Source: a virus. Taken from it: a stretch of DNA of 61,241 nucleotides. Within the stretch, counting starts at the first letter, position 1. Every line of letters begins with the position of its first letter. The notes under the pieces are model-generated. The model saw only the letters and a list, made by a program, of their open reading frames with translations. It did no database searches and was not told the DNA's origin. The DNA lies in IMG/VR virus record IMGVR_UViG_3300047678_000079, positions 1 through 61,241 of that record, one strand, 5' to 3'. This document shows positions 30,801-39,322 of this stretch, one piece after another. A program made the position numbers and the translations under genes.

Positions 30801-33768
30801 ATTGTGACCCCTCAAGAGTTTGCGCAGCGGGTTCGCCAAGGCGAACAGTTCGTGATTCCTGCTCGTTCTGGGAAGACCCGGACGCTGATTGCGATGCTGG
30901 AGGCCCTGCGTCCTCCCGGCTCGCCGTCAGATACGGACGACCCGTCCCCGGATCCAGAACGTACTCATCCTCCCGAATAAGCCCATCCTGGAGCATCCGC
31001 TCGACCTTCATGTCGCCGCGAGAGGACTGGATTCGGTCACTCTTCACGAGGTCCACGAAGGCTTGGTCGAACTGCTCCCGTGAGAGCCCAGACTCCGCGC
31101 GCATGTCCGCGATGCTCTTGGCTTTGCCGGTGCCTGTGGCTGGCGAGACCATGGCGAAGATGCGGTCCTGCGGAGTAGACTGAGGTTGTGCCACGCCTTG
31201 AGGAACTCGCCCAATCCGCTCTTGAGTCTCAATCTGAGAGCCGCTATCCTTGCGGCTCAGAGGCTGACCCTGTGGAGGATTGGGATCTTGTGGACGACGC
31301 GAGTACATCGTCTCCCCGCCCTCAACCCCCGACTGATCGCCAATCCCACTGATCGCTGAATCCGGAAGGTCCTGGTTCTGATTCGATACGGGAGCGGGAG
31401 CCGTGGCTTCTGCTGGTTGCTCCGGCTCGCTGTTGACCGCTGCCGTATTTCCGTTGACTCGGATCCCCGCTGCCGGGACTTCAACTCCACCGGGCCGGTC
31501 ACGCCGCCCAATGTCGCCTTGGTCGAACCGGTCCATCACGTCCTGCGCGGTGAGGAACCCCTGCCCCTTGAAGCCCGCGTGCATCCGCCCAAGGAAGTTC
31601 TTCGCGCGATTGAACAGTCCCGCCGTCTGGCTGGTGCCCTTGAGTTCTCCAACGACGAAGCGCTCAAAGGCGTGGGCGATAGCCTCTTCCTTCTGCTGTT
31701 CGGGAGTCAGTTTGCCGTAGTACTCGTCCCTTTGGATCTCCGCGAGCGTGCCGTCGCGCTGAACCTGTTTCTCAAGCGTGGCGAGTTCTGGGGCGGTGAA
31801 CAGCCCCGCTTCTTTGAAGCCATGCGTGATCTCGTGCCCTGTGGTCCCGATAAGGGATTCAGGCGATTCCGTTGCGGTGTAGGCGATCTGAACCAAGCCT
31901 CTCTCGTATGAGCCCTTGGCGTCCTCCACCAGCTTCCCGCTGATGCGATCCTCGATACGGTCGATGAGGCGGAGGTTGAGGTCCTTGGCTCCAACGCGGT
32001 CCATGAACGCGCGAAGCGGGCGAACGACGCCCTTTGCTTGCGCCTGCCATGCGGCGGTATCCTGAGGTTGTGACTGAGCAGAACCCGAAAGAGAAGGCTG
32101 AAGCGATTCGCCTTGCACAGCAGGAGGCACGGCTGGCGCTTGATAGCCTTCCGCCTGATACAGTGTTTGAGGTTTGGAAGGAGGGGGGTCTTGTTGTGTG
32201 TTCCCCGATAAACCTTCCTCCAAATTGGGTACCTGCTGTCGAGTAAATGACCCGGCTTCAACACCAACTGGCGAAACACCTTGCGGCCCTACGCGCACTT
32301 CATTCCGCACGCTGGCTTCAGGACCAACCTGAGGCATGGATGGCGCAACGCGCGCCGAGGCTCCAGCAACATTGGGAGGCGGAGCCTGTGGACGCATCAC
32401 TGGACGACGCGAGTACGAAGCCGTAGGCGATCCGGTATTCCCCTCCGCAATCAAGTCATCAATCGCGACCCGCTCGCTGTTGCTTAGGTCTTCCCACTTT
32501 CTTCCGAACTGTCTGGCGATATCTTCCCGCGCCGCCACCGCTCTAGCCACCTGCTCGTCCACTCCCGTTTCGGGAACTTCGATTCCCTGCTTTCGACGGC
32601 GCTGCGAGGATTGTGGCGCCGGAACTTGCGGGATGCTTTCAGGTGCATTGATTGTTGCTTGCGGCTTACTTGGAACGGTCTGGCCATAGAAGTCGAGGAG
32701 CGCCGCGTCCGGAGTGTAAGGCCCGTCGAAAGACAAGACACTGGGGACGGCCGGCTGAGGCTTGGGCGGAGCAGGGAAGATCTGCTGGAGCGCGTCAACG
32801 TACCGCTCTGTCCCTGGCGTTGAGGGAAGCGCGTACTGGTTGTACTTTGTGGGCTCTTGCTGGTTCTCGATCTGCCGTGCTTCGATCTTGCGGGCGAGTC
32901 TGCCCAGCGTGCCGTCGAGACCGCCGCCAACCACAGCACCCAACAACCCGGACTGGACCACCCCCTCCCCCAACCCTCTTTTGTCGTTGTACGTCTGCTG
33001 TTCCACGAGGTTGTTCAATAGTTGCGAGCCAGCTTCCTGCCCGCCTTCTTCGAGAGCCTGAATCCCCATGGACGCGAGCGTGCCTGCGGCTCCGCGCTTC
33101 GCGACTTCCGCGGCAGTTCGCCCAGCCGCTTTGCCTACGCCACCCATGACGGCATTACGGAGCGGGCCAGTGAGTCGGCCGAGCGGGAGCATTTCGGTTG
33201 CGCCGATAGCGCCTCCGCCAAGCGTGGCCAAGAGTTCGTCCCTCGCGGAGATGTCGCGGCCCGCCGCGCGTTGCTGGTCGATGTTCTCGCCCTGGTTACC
33301 GGCTCCCTGCATCATCGCGAGAGCGAGAGCGGGGCCGGTTCCGCCGATAGCCGACGTTGCCAGAAGCGGGATGATGGAGCCGAGAGCGCTGCCGCCCATG
33401 CGGGCGTAGGAGTCTTCGTAGCCGGGAGAAGCGGCAAGGGCTTGCCCGGCCGTGCTCTGGTTGTAGGCTTTGCGGGCTTGACGGACGTCGTAAGCAGTCT
33501 TGCCCTCCACCCAGACATTCGGATCGCTGGGAGCGGAATCGTCTACAAGGGAAGCAACCCCGCGCAAGGCGGACAATCCTCCGCGAGGGATCGCGTCAAG
33601 GAAACCCTTGCCTGCCTCCTTGATGTGCCCCATGACGCTGGTGGGAGGCGGTTCTCCCTTGGCCTGGGGGATGATGTAATCACGGATGTCAGAAGCAATC
33701 TGAGCATCCGTCATGTCATCAGGGAAGGCGATGGTTTGGCCGATCTCTGGGATGTATTTGTGTTTCAT
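27838..33768 (-). CDS. Giant multidomain internal virion/ejection protein
   Basis: 1976 residues. Order seen: N-terminal phage internal-protein motif (YIPEIGQTIAFPDDMTDAQI), Gly/Ala hydrophobic region 120-290, zincin-like metallopeptidase with HEITH at 645-649 and EEAIAHAFE at 694-702, an ADP-ribosyltransferase-like region about 997-1130 (GLYHYT, ILETGI, VSTSSRPN, EYEWR), then a large C-terminal LPD38-type domain of polyvalent proteins (about 1300-1900). YSRRP/YSKP motifs near 452, 822 and 1136 lie at domain borders. Polyvalent proteins are carried in the capsid and injected with the DNA. The domain names for 997-1130 and LPD38 are by eye. Confidence 0.75.
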   Translation of the reverse strand: MKHKYIPEIGQTIAFPDDMTDAQIASDIRDYIIPQAKGEPPPTSVMGHIKEAGKGFLDAIPRGGLSALRGVASLVDDSAPSDPNVWVEGKTAYDVRQARKAYNQSTAGQALAASPGYEDSYARMGGSALGSIIPLLATSAIGGTGPALALAMMQGAGNQGENIDQQRAAGRDISARDELLATLGGGAIGATEMLPLGRLTGPLRNAVMGGVGKAAGRTAAEVAKRGAAGTLASMGIQALEEGGQEAGSQLLNNLVEQQTYNDKRGLGEGVVQSGLLGAVVGGGLDGTLGRLARKIEARQIENQQEPTKYNQYALPSTPGTERYVDALQQIFPAPPKPQPAVPSVLSFDGPYTPDAALLDFYGQTVPSKPQATINAPESIPQVPAPQSSQRRRKQGIEVPETGVDEQVARAVAAREDIARQFGRKWEDLSNSERVAIDDLIAEGNTGSPTASYSRRPVMRPQAPPPNVAGASARVAPSMPQVGPEASVRNEVRVGPQGVSPVGVEAGSFTRQQVPNLEEGLSGNTQQDPPPSKPQTLYQAEGYQAPAVPPAVQGESLQPSLSGSAQSQPQDTAAWQAQAKGVVRPLRAFMDRVGAKDLNLRLIDRIEDRISGKLVEDAKGSYERGLVQIAYTATESPESLIGTTGHEITHGFKEAGLFTAPELATLEKQVQRDGTLAEIQRDEYYGKLTPEQQKEEAIAHAFERFVVGELKGTSQTAGLFNRAKNFLGRMHAGFKGQGFLTAQDVMDRFDQGDIGRRDRPGGVEVPAAGIRVNGNTAAVNSEPEQPAEATAPAPVSNQNQDLPDSAISGIGDQSGVEGGETMYSRRPQDPNPPQGQPLSRKDSGSQIETQERIGRVPQGVAQPQSTPQDRIFAMVSPATGTGKAKSIADMRAESGLSREQFDQAFVDLVKSDRIQSSRGDMKVERMLQDGLIREDEYVLDPGTGRPYLTASREDAGPPASQSASGSSQNEQESRTVRLGEPAAQTLEGSQSKDTTPKGLYHYTRDVEGALKILETGINPTGFPGYVSTSSRPNKTTVDMPVTFRVDPKGLQLEEYDYFKGRPQRVDGVPVPGTGEGKGKDHRFEYEWRTQSKIPPENITGVYIHKDTSPYDAQSIRQAAEKRGVPVIEEPIDKAPMYSKPLRSTNQAVRAEYEKVFGQVEHPTLIDKIKSVFESKESIRSAITLARQETFDGRARIAEGTRLTAKTDADLMADRSAEAAVRFADRSSNVFAGALTHGPLKYDKGYVTAQQGKGLLRILDPLVKANLTEEWALYMAAKRGGKLLTEGKERLMTQPQITQAMALAQQHPELLTAENEYNTWNKALVQLLVDTGRIDQPTADKWTSGTYLPFYRLTEDEIVTGPRASRTIAGGKKIEGLKGGSSRINDPLTNIIQNGLALTDIAMKNVAAQRTIRDAVSLGWARPAVNGDKGAIVTVYRGGKAIKFKVEDQLLYDAMTQSDLPSGPLFDAALGFMRGGAQMLRGLVTKSPTFFVKNTTRDSLESWMKGGHNVTPILSAIDGVRQVMGNSKNYEALERAGVIGGTLLEGGAEGTADRIQRKLDITSGASSKMKQMWDALGEASDKSEAVNRVKIYEDAMARHGNEAQAAYEALEVMNFSRQGRSAAIRLLSAMIPFFNARLQGLDWMGRALAGHAYGFDAANGGRGSEIRKNMIRRGLFMAGVTATYALLMADNDEWKNASPEERANNWFIPMGGGNGALRVPIPFELGFIFKTLPEDIMANMMKVDTDKQTMKYIGTGIMNQLMQPLVPQAVKPLVENFANYSFFKGREIENGAQKRLLPEHRSDDYTSELAKFIGEQSGSSPLKIDNVLKGYTGTIGTITLQLLDGMMREGKGEPPERALWQIPGISSFIQRPDGARQIIDFYESSTGISQVAQSMKLLRQSDPAKLSAFIKEHQKELMLENVAEDTGRRMTDLRKLDKTIRNHPTMPGADKRKMLDEIRQRQIQLTKPVNETIRKVSN

Positions 33769-35339
33769 TTCCCGAACATGCCATAAACGTCGCGAGCGTC
33801 AATCGATCCTTCTGGCCTTATCTGGAGAGTCTTTAACCAATCTTCAGCCGTCATTCCCTTCTTCGGTTGCGCGTGCCCCTTGCCGCCGATCCCCTTGCTC
33901 CCTTGGTTGGTTTCGATTGCCCCGATGGTCTTGCGCTTCGGGTCCCATGCCCCAGTGGGTGGAGGTACTTCCTGTTTTGCCTCTTCTTCAACTGCCACCA
34001 TCTTGAGAGCAATCGGCCAAAGTTCTTCAACGGGCTTGTTGAAATTATTCTGGTCCTTCTGGAGCAAGCCAAGCGCCCTCATTGCGCGCTCCTGGAGTTT
34101 CTCGGCGGTCATCTCTTTTCTCGTCTTGAGGTTTGCGGCTAGATTTCCTGCTTCAGCCGGGGTTGCCCCGTCCTTGATTGCCTGTTGATAGACATTCATC
34201 TGGACCCGCTCCATGAATGGAATCTCTCGCGGTCTATCGATATGCTGAGCCGCCGCCTGATCCCGGATCATGAGCGACTGGGCCTTCGCCGGGTCTCCTC
34301 CCGCGCGCTTCAGGTAGGATTGGAACACCTGTGCCTTGATTTTGCGGTCCTCGGCCTGCGCGAGGTTCTCCGCGATCTGGGAATCCTTGAATGGAGCGTT
34401 GGCGTCGATTTGCATCTGCGACAAGTCCCTCTGGTTCTTGTACGCGTTCGCCTGCTGCATCACACCAATTGTCGCCGCGTTGCGGGTATTGATGGCATGC
34501 GAATCCCGCCCGGCGATGTCCTCGGCAAGCCGCGCCATCTGCCCTTGGTTGCCCTGCTGCTGTTGGGCGATTTGCGCCCGCTGCATGAGCATTTGGTTCT
34601 GTGCCTGCTGCTGGCGTACCTGATCTCCGCGATAGGCTTCTCTGTCCTGCGAGTAGCCATTCAGCGCGGCGTTCAGCCCTTCGCCAACACCGCCCAGTGG
34701 AGTCGGGTTGCGGGACGACATCATTGCGGCGCCCATGCGCATCAACGCTTGCCACGGCGATGGCTTGCCGACAACGGGAGCGGCCTTCTGTTGCGCCAAT
34801 TCAGCCGCGATGGGACCGAGGTAGTCCTGACCGCCGCCCATCATGTCCTGCGCCCGCTTGCGGTAGTTCGCGTCCTCGGGGGATTTCTCCATCAATGCCA
34901 ACATCTGAGCGATAGCCGCTTGCGTTGGATCGATGGCCGGTTGCTGCGGACCCTGGTTCAGCCCGCCGCGCCACGGACCTGGCATCATCATGCCACCTCC
35001 GTCGTATCGGCGCACCATTCCCCCGCCAAACATGCCCATTTGCCCCATGGTTGGGCCTTGCTGTTCCGCACCCATCGTTCCAGGTGGGAGCATCATCGGC
35101 TGTTGCATCGGCTGCTGCATGGGAGGAGGAGGCGGCGGTTCGATGGACTTCCAGAGTTCTTCGGAAACTGTACGCCCTTGCTTCTGAGCGCTCGCCCGGT
35201 CAGCCTGATCGGCATCGCGCATCTGCTTGCGCCGCTGCAATTCCGCCGCCAACAAGAACTCAGGAGCCCTGCCGCGCAGAGAGGCAAGCTGCTGGTCGCT
35301 CATGTTCTTCAGGTGCTCTGCTTGTTGGAATGGAGTCAT
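33765..35339 (-). CDS. Internal virion protein, Gln/Met-rich
   Basis: 524 residues. Starts MTPFQQAEHLKNMSDQQLAS, a pattern common in podophage internal proteins; contains low-complexity PPPPPMQQPMQQPMM and QQQQ stretches and a helical second half. Coupled by ATGA to the giant protein and placed in the ejection block. Exact role unknown. Confidence 0.6.
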   Translation of the reverse strand: MTPFQQAEHLKNMSDQQLASLRGRAPEFLLAAELQRRKQMRDADQADRASAQKQGRTVSEELWKSIEPPPPPPMQQPMQQPMMLPPGTMGAEQQGPTMGQMGMFGGGMVRRYDGGGMMMPGPWRGGLNQGPQQPAIDPTQAAIAQMLALMEKSPEDANYRKRAQDMMGGGQDYLGPIAAELAQQKAAPVVGKPSPWQALMRMGAAMMSSRNPTPLGGVGEGLNAALNGYSQDREAYRGDQVRQQQAQNQMLMQRAQIAQQQQGNQGQMARLAEDIAGRDSHAINTRNAATIGVMQQANAYKNQRDLSQMQIDANAPFKDSQIAENLAQAEDRKIKAQVFQSYLKRAGGDPAKAQSLMIRDQAAAQHIDRPREIPFMERVQMNVYQQAIKDGATPAEAGNLAANLKTRKEMTAEKLQERAMRALGLLQKDQNNFNKPVEELWPIALKMVAVEEEAKQEVPPPTGAWDPKRKTIGAIETNQGSKGIGGKGHAQPKKGMTAEDWLKTLQIRPEGSIDARDVYGMFGK

Positions 35340-38042
35340 TTAGTTGCTCCCGGCGATGTTCGAACTGGTTGTCGGGGTCTTGGAGTTGCCGTAGATGCTG
35401 CCGAGCGCCCCAATCGCGGAAGTCGCCAGCCCGCCGATCTGTGAATACGGCGAGTAGTTCTGGAACTGCACGCTCTCCTGGTTGACTCCGATCGGTACAC
35501 CATTCAATTGTCCCATCAGGAAGTTGGCCTGCTGGTAGGGCCAATTCTGCTGGTTGATGAAGTCCTGGTATCCGAGGTTCAAGGAGCCCTGCGATCTGGC
35601 GTCCTGAGCATTGCCAGCCTGCTGCATGGTGGACAACCGGCTCTGCTCCAGTTGCTGGGCCAGTCGTTGCATGTCGGCCCTCGAAGCGGCCACGCCGGAA
35701 AGCGCGGTGCCTGCGTTCGTCAGGCCCTGCATGGCGTTGAGGCCCATGGTCCCCTGCATCTGGTACTGATTCAGGTTCATGTTGCCGCGAGCCTGAGCGG
35801 CGGCGTCTCGCATCTGAGCCGTCTGTTGCTGGGCATTCAGAAGCTGGCCGAACTGAGTTGTGTTCGTGTTCTGGTTCGCCTGCTGCGCGGCGAGCCCGGC
35901 GTCCGTCGCCAAGCGCTGCGTCTGGAGAGCCGCGTCGAGGTTGGTGCTTCCGGCGTTGAGGCGAGCACTCTGGTTCGCCAGTTGCGCCTGCATGTTTTGA
36001 TTGGCGTTGAACTGACCCAGGTTAGAGGTCAATTGCGCCTGCTGGAGGTTGGTGCCGAGACCCACGTCTCGATCCGCGTTGAACTGATTCTGGCCGTTCA
36101 CGTATGCCGAGTTCAGCCCGTTCGCGTCAATCGCGGACAGGTTGCGATTCAGCGCTCTTTGCGCCACGCCATTCTCCACAGCGGCTCGCGAGCCTCCGAA
36201 GGACCCGTTGGCTACCGCCGCGGAAGTGCGGGCTCCACGCCCTTCATTGAAGTCATCAATCGCGCGTTGCCGCTGGACCTGCGTCACCTGGTCCTGATAG
36301 GGGTTCATGTACGCCCGAGAGACGCCGGGGTCCAGCCACGTCGGGATGTTATCCGGACCCTGCCCACCGATGCCGTTGTAGCGGGGAAGGTTGAATCCGT
36401 CCGGGTTGACGCTGGAAGCGGATACCGTGTCCGGGCCTTGCATCTGGTACTGGTTTAGTGGGTCGACACTGATCCGCCCCGCTGATCGGATCGTTGGATC
36501 CGCGAAGGCGCCTGTCGGGTCATAGCCGTGATCGCGGCTTGCGGCGAAGCTGTTCCAGTAATCGTAGCCGCTCATCGCGTCTCCGATCCGGTTACCGGCC
36601 CAATCCATCTGGTCGTTCGCGATTCCCATGTTGGTGGTCGCGCGCCCATCTTCGCCACGCCCGGCGTTGATGTTGCCGTATTCATCGAACACGCTTGGGA
36701 TTCTCGTCATCCCGCGCTCAGCGTTGCGCGTGGCGTCGCTGATCTGCATGGTGCCGGGCTCGTTGTTCCACCCAAGCTGGCGCTGCCCCGAATAGGGCGT
36801 GTACGGGCGATACGGATAGGACGAACTGCCGGCGGGCGGCGGGGTCACTGGAGGCGTCACGCCGCCTTCGGCGAAGCGGTGGACCATCCCACCCGTCGCA
36901 TACCTCTTTGCTTTGAGGCGTTCAAGGATCGATCCACCGCGCGCCATGCCGCCAATCCCGCGCTGGAGCATGGCCCGGATGGCGTCGTCTCCCGCGTTTG
37001 CCCAAGACGTCCGCACGGGCTGATTCGGGTTCTGGTAGGAAGGCGAACTGTGGTTCAGGAGATTCAGTTCATCCTGAAGCCGAGCCGCCGCAAACGGACG
37101 CTGCCCGGGCGAGGTCACCATATCATTGACCAGCCCGGCATTCAACATGTTCCCGGATCCAGGGAGACCGAAGTCCAGGAGGTTTTGCGATGGCGGGGCG
37201 TTCGGCCCCATGTTGACCGTGTGCGCGTTGCGGGCTCCGAGAGCCGCCGCAAGCTGCGCGGCGATGGCGTCCGTTGCGTACTGGCTTGGGTTGTACCCGC
37301 CACCAACAGGACCAGCCGTACCGGCGAGTCCGGATACCAATCCAGCGGCGGCGTTCTGAGCCGCGATCTGTGTAGGCGTCAAGGTGTTCGGACCACCGCC
37401 CGCCCAATCCCGCACCGTTCCTGGTGTTGTTGGGGTGTTGGGATTCGGCGTTGTCGGGTTCGTGGGGTTGGTCGGATTCGTCGGATTCGTCGGCGTTGTT
37501 GTGGTCTTTGGAGGTCCAGTGTAAGTGTACGGAGGATACTGGATCGGCCCGCCGTTTCCTGGCCCAATGACGATTGGGTTGGGGTTGATCCCCCCGCTCG
37601 GAGGCGGATCGCTGATCGGGGAAGTGCCCGTGATGGGGTCACCAACCCCCGTCAGGTTGACCGAATTCGCGCCGAGGAGCGAGCCCACGAGGGACTGGAT
37701 TTCCCCATTCGTGCCTGATGTATCATCGCGACCAGTGACAGGCGACAGAAGGCTCCCAAGCGCGGCGAGAGTGCTGGGGTTGACAGTGTACTGCCCGCCC
37801 GTGCTGTTCACCGTCTGCCCGCCGCCCAGGTAATTGTTCGGGTCGTTCGGATCGGTCGGGTTCGGGACCTGCGGAGTCGTTGTCCCAGGATTCGTGCTGT
37901 TCCACGCGCGAAGCTGTGACTGCACGTAAGACGGGTCGAGCCCAAGGCTGAACGCGGCATTGAGCAGCATTGCCCGGTAGGGCTTCAGTTCCTCGGGGAT
38001 ATCGGAAATGTTGACGGTTGATCCAACCTGAGTTGTAGCCAT
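35340..38042 (-). CDS. Large virion structural protein
   Basis: 900 residues. Pro/Thr/Asn repeats (NPTNPTNPTNPTTP near 195) mark a flexible linker; the C-terminal 350 residues are rich in Asn, Gln and Ala with helical repeats (FNEGRGARTSAAVANGSFGG). Proteins with this look occur in podophage ejection modules. Good ribosome-binding site GGAGGG. Confidence 0.6.
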   Translation of the reverse strand: MATTQVGSTVNISDIPEELKPYRAMLLNAAFSLGLDPSYVQSQLRAWNSTNPGTTTPQVPNPTDPNDPNNYLGGGQTVNSTGGQYTVNPSTLAALGSLLSPVTGRDDTSGTNGEIQSLVGSLLGANSVNLTGVGDPITGTSPISDPPPSGGINPNPIVIGPGNGGPIQYPPYTYTGPPKTTTTPTNPTNPTNPTNPTTPNPNTPTTPGTVRDWAGGGPNTLTPTQIAAQNAAAGLVSGLAGTAGPVGGGYNPSQYATDAIAAQLAAALGARNAHTVNMGPNAPPSQNLLDFGLPGSGNMLNAGLVNDMVTSPGQRPFAAARLQDELNLLNHSSPSYQNPNQPVRTSWANAGDDAIRAMLQRGIGGMARGGSILERLKAKRYATGGMVHRFAEGGVTPPVTPPPAGSSSYPYRPYTPYSGQRQLGWNNEPGTMQISDATRNAERGMTRIPSVFDEYGNINAGRGEDGRATTNMGIANDQMDWAGNRIGDAMSGYDYWNSFAASRDHGYDPTGAFADPTIRSAGRISVDPLNQYQMQGPDTVSASSVNPDGFNLPRYNGIGGQGPDNIPTWLDPGVSRAYMNPYQDQVTQVQRQRAIDDFNEGRGARTSAAVANGSFGGSRAAVENGVAQRALNRNLSAIDANGLNSAYVNGQNQFNADRDVGLGTNLQQAQLTSNLGQFNANQNMQAQLANQSARLNAGSTNLDAALQTQRLATDAGLAAQQANQNTNTTQFGQLLNAQQQTAQMRDAAAQARGNMNLNQYQMQGTMGLNAMQGLTNAGTALSGVAASRADMQRLAQQLEQSRLSTMQQAGNAQDARSQGSLNLGYQDFINQQNWPYQQANFLMGQLNGVPIGVNQESVQFQNYSPYSQIGGLATSAIGALGSIYGNSKTPTTSSNIAGSN

Positions 38043-38051
38043 ACGCCCTCC

Positions 38052-39023
38052 TTAGGCCGGGAACATCCGGCTATCGTTGATCTTTGGAGCCTGTTTCGGA
38101 TTACCGGTCTTGGCGACCCGGATCCTCTGAACGAACGCGTCGAGCTTGCGCCCGCCCGCTTCACTGGAGCCGTCTCCGAGCATTGCCGTGGCGTCCGCTG
38201 GGACAATGTACTCGTCCCCGGCAAGCGCGACCTGTGGGCCGTTGCGCACGCGCGCCGGTATCAGATCGTCCATGCCGCCGCCCGGGCCTTTCAGGAGTCC
38301 GCCTGGGGCCATCTGCTGCTGTGGCTGTGCCTGCTGCTGTTCCGCCCCGGCGCTTTCGGATGCCATTTCCTTGAGAGCGTCCATGCCGAAGATCTCGATG
38401 AATCGGTTCACTGTGGCGTCGTCAATCTCGCCAGTGGAGAACTGCTGCTGGAGGGCCTGTGCTACCTGCATCGCCTCTTCCTGTTCGGGGATCATGCCGC
38501 CTTCGGCAAACCCCGGATGGTAGACTCCATCGAGCCCAATGGATCCGTTCGGCTTGCGAATCGGCATGATCTGCTGCTCGGGGTGAACGCCTGGAATGTA
38601 GCCCGGCTGCTGCTGGAGTTGCTGAAGCTGAATCAGGGGGATCTGGTATTTCGCCGCGTTCTTCTTGCCCTGCTCTTCGATGTACTTGCGTGCAGCCGAA
38701 TCATCGGTTGCCGCTGACTTGTTGTTGCCAAAAGAGGACGCGGCGAGCGCCGCGCCTGTTGCGCCAAGGATCGGAGCGAGGAACGCCAGTGATGTGCCGC
38801 CGGTGAATGGAGCGGCTGCTGCTGCACCGATTCCAGCCAGCAGCTTCCAAAGCGAGAACGCTTCAGGTAGCCCCGTTTCCGGGTTGATGGTCAAGCTGTC
38901 CCCTTGCGATTTCGCCAAACTCTGGAGCGCGGCCACTTCGCGCGGCTGCATGTGGACCAGAACGCTGTCGCCGTTTCGCCCATGCCGTTGCAGGGATTTC
39001 GCGAGTTTCATTGTGTTGCTCAT
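38052..39023 (-). CDS. Virion structural protein
   Basis: 323 residues from the ATG at 39023, fixed by ATGA overlap. N-terminus MSNTMKLAKSLQRHGRNGDS and the segment with TINPETGLPEAFSL are widespread in podophage structural genes. A hydrophobic glycine-rich part (about 75-105) could interact with membrane during ejection. Pro/Gln-rich middle. Confidence 0.6.
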   Translation of the reverse strand: MSNTMKLAKSLQRHGRNGDSVLVHMQPREVAALQSLAKSQGDSLTINPETGLPEAFSLWKLLAGIGAAAAAPFTGGTSLAFLAPILGATGAALAASSFGNNKSAATDDSAARKYIEEQGKKNAAKYQIPLIQLQQLQQQPGYIPGVHPEQQIMPIRKPNGSIGLDGVYHPGFAEGGMIPEQEEAMQVAQALQQQFSTGEIDDATVNRFIEIFGMDALKEMASESAGAEQQQAQPQQQMAPGGLLKGPGGGMDDLIPARVRNGPQVALAGDEYIVPADATAMLGDGSSEAGGRKLDAFVQRIRVAKTGNPKQAPKINDSRMFPA

Positions 39024-39322
39024 ACCGCTGTTGCCGCTCCAATCCTTACCGTCAAAACCACCGGCTCCATCCACATCTCATTGCTTTCGACGATCCGCAC
39101 GATGCCGTCCTGATCCGCGTACATCGAGCCCACGGACAATCCGCTCCCGTGGCGTGGCGGCTGTACCATGTAGAACTCATGCGCTCGGACGAGGCCGGGC
39201 GTCTCGATCTGCGCGAACTTCTCTTCGAGCCGCTGCCTAAACTGATCCAGGTAATCCTTGAGTTCTCCCACCGGCGCTTCGGGGAGTTGCGGGTTGATGG
39301 ATTCGTACTGCTTCCGCCTCAT
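39020..39322 (-). CDS. Small structural-module protein
   Basis: 100 residues. MRRKQYESINPQLPEAPVGE begins the product; the start overlaps the nozzle gene stop by one base (TGATG). Likely a minor virion or assembly protein from position alone. Confidence 0.6.
   Translation of the reverse strand: MRRKQYESINPQLPEAPVGELKDYLDQFRQRLEEKFAQIETPGLVRAHEFYMVQPPRHGSGLSVGSMYADQDGIVRIVESNEMWMEPVVLTVRIGAATAV

Noticed and set aside
34185-35444. 419-codon + strand open frame
   Set aside because: It is the antisense shadow of the internal virion genes at 33765-38042; its composition is Arg/Leu/His-rich and it has no ribosome-binding site.
37440-37510. Tandem DNA repeat as a separate element
   Set aside because: It codes for the Asn-Pro-Thr linker of the 900-residue structural protein.
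36528-37718. 396-codon + strand open frame
   Set aside because: Shadow of the 900-residue structural gene; low-complexity Arg/Val/Gly translation.
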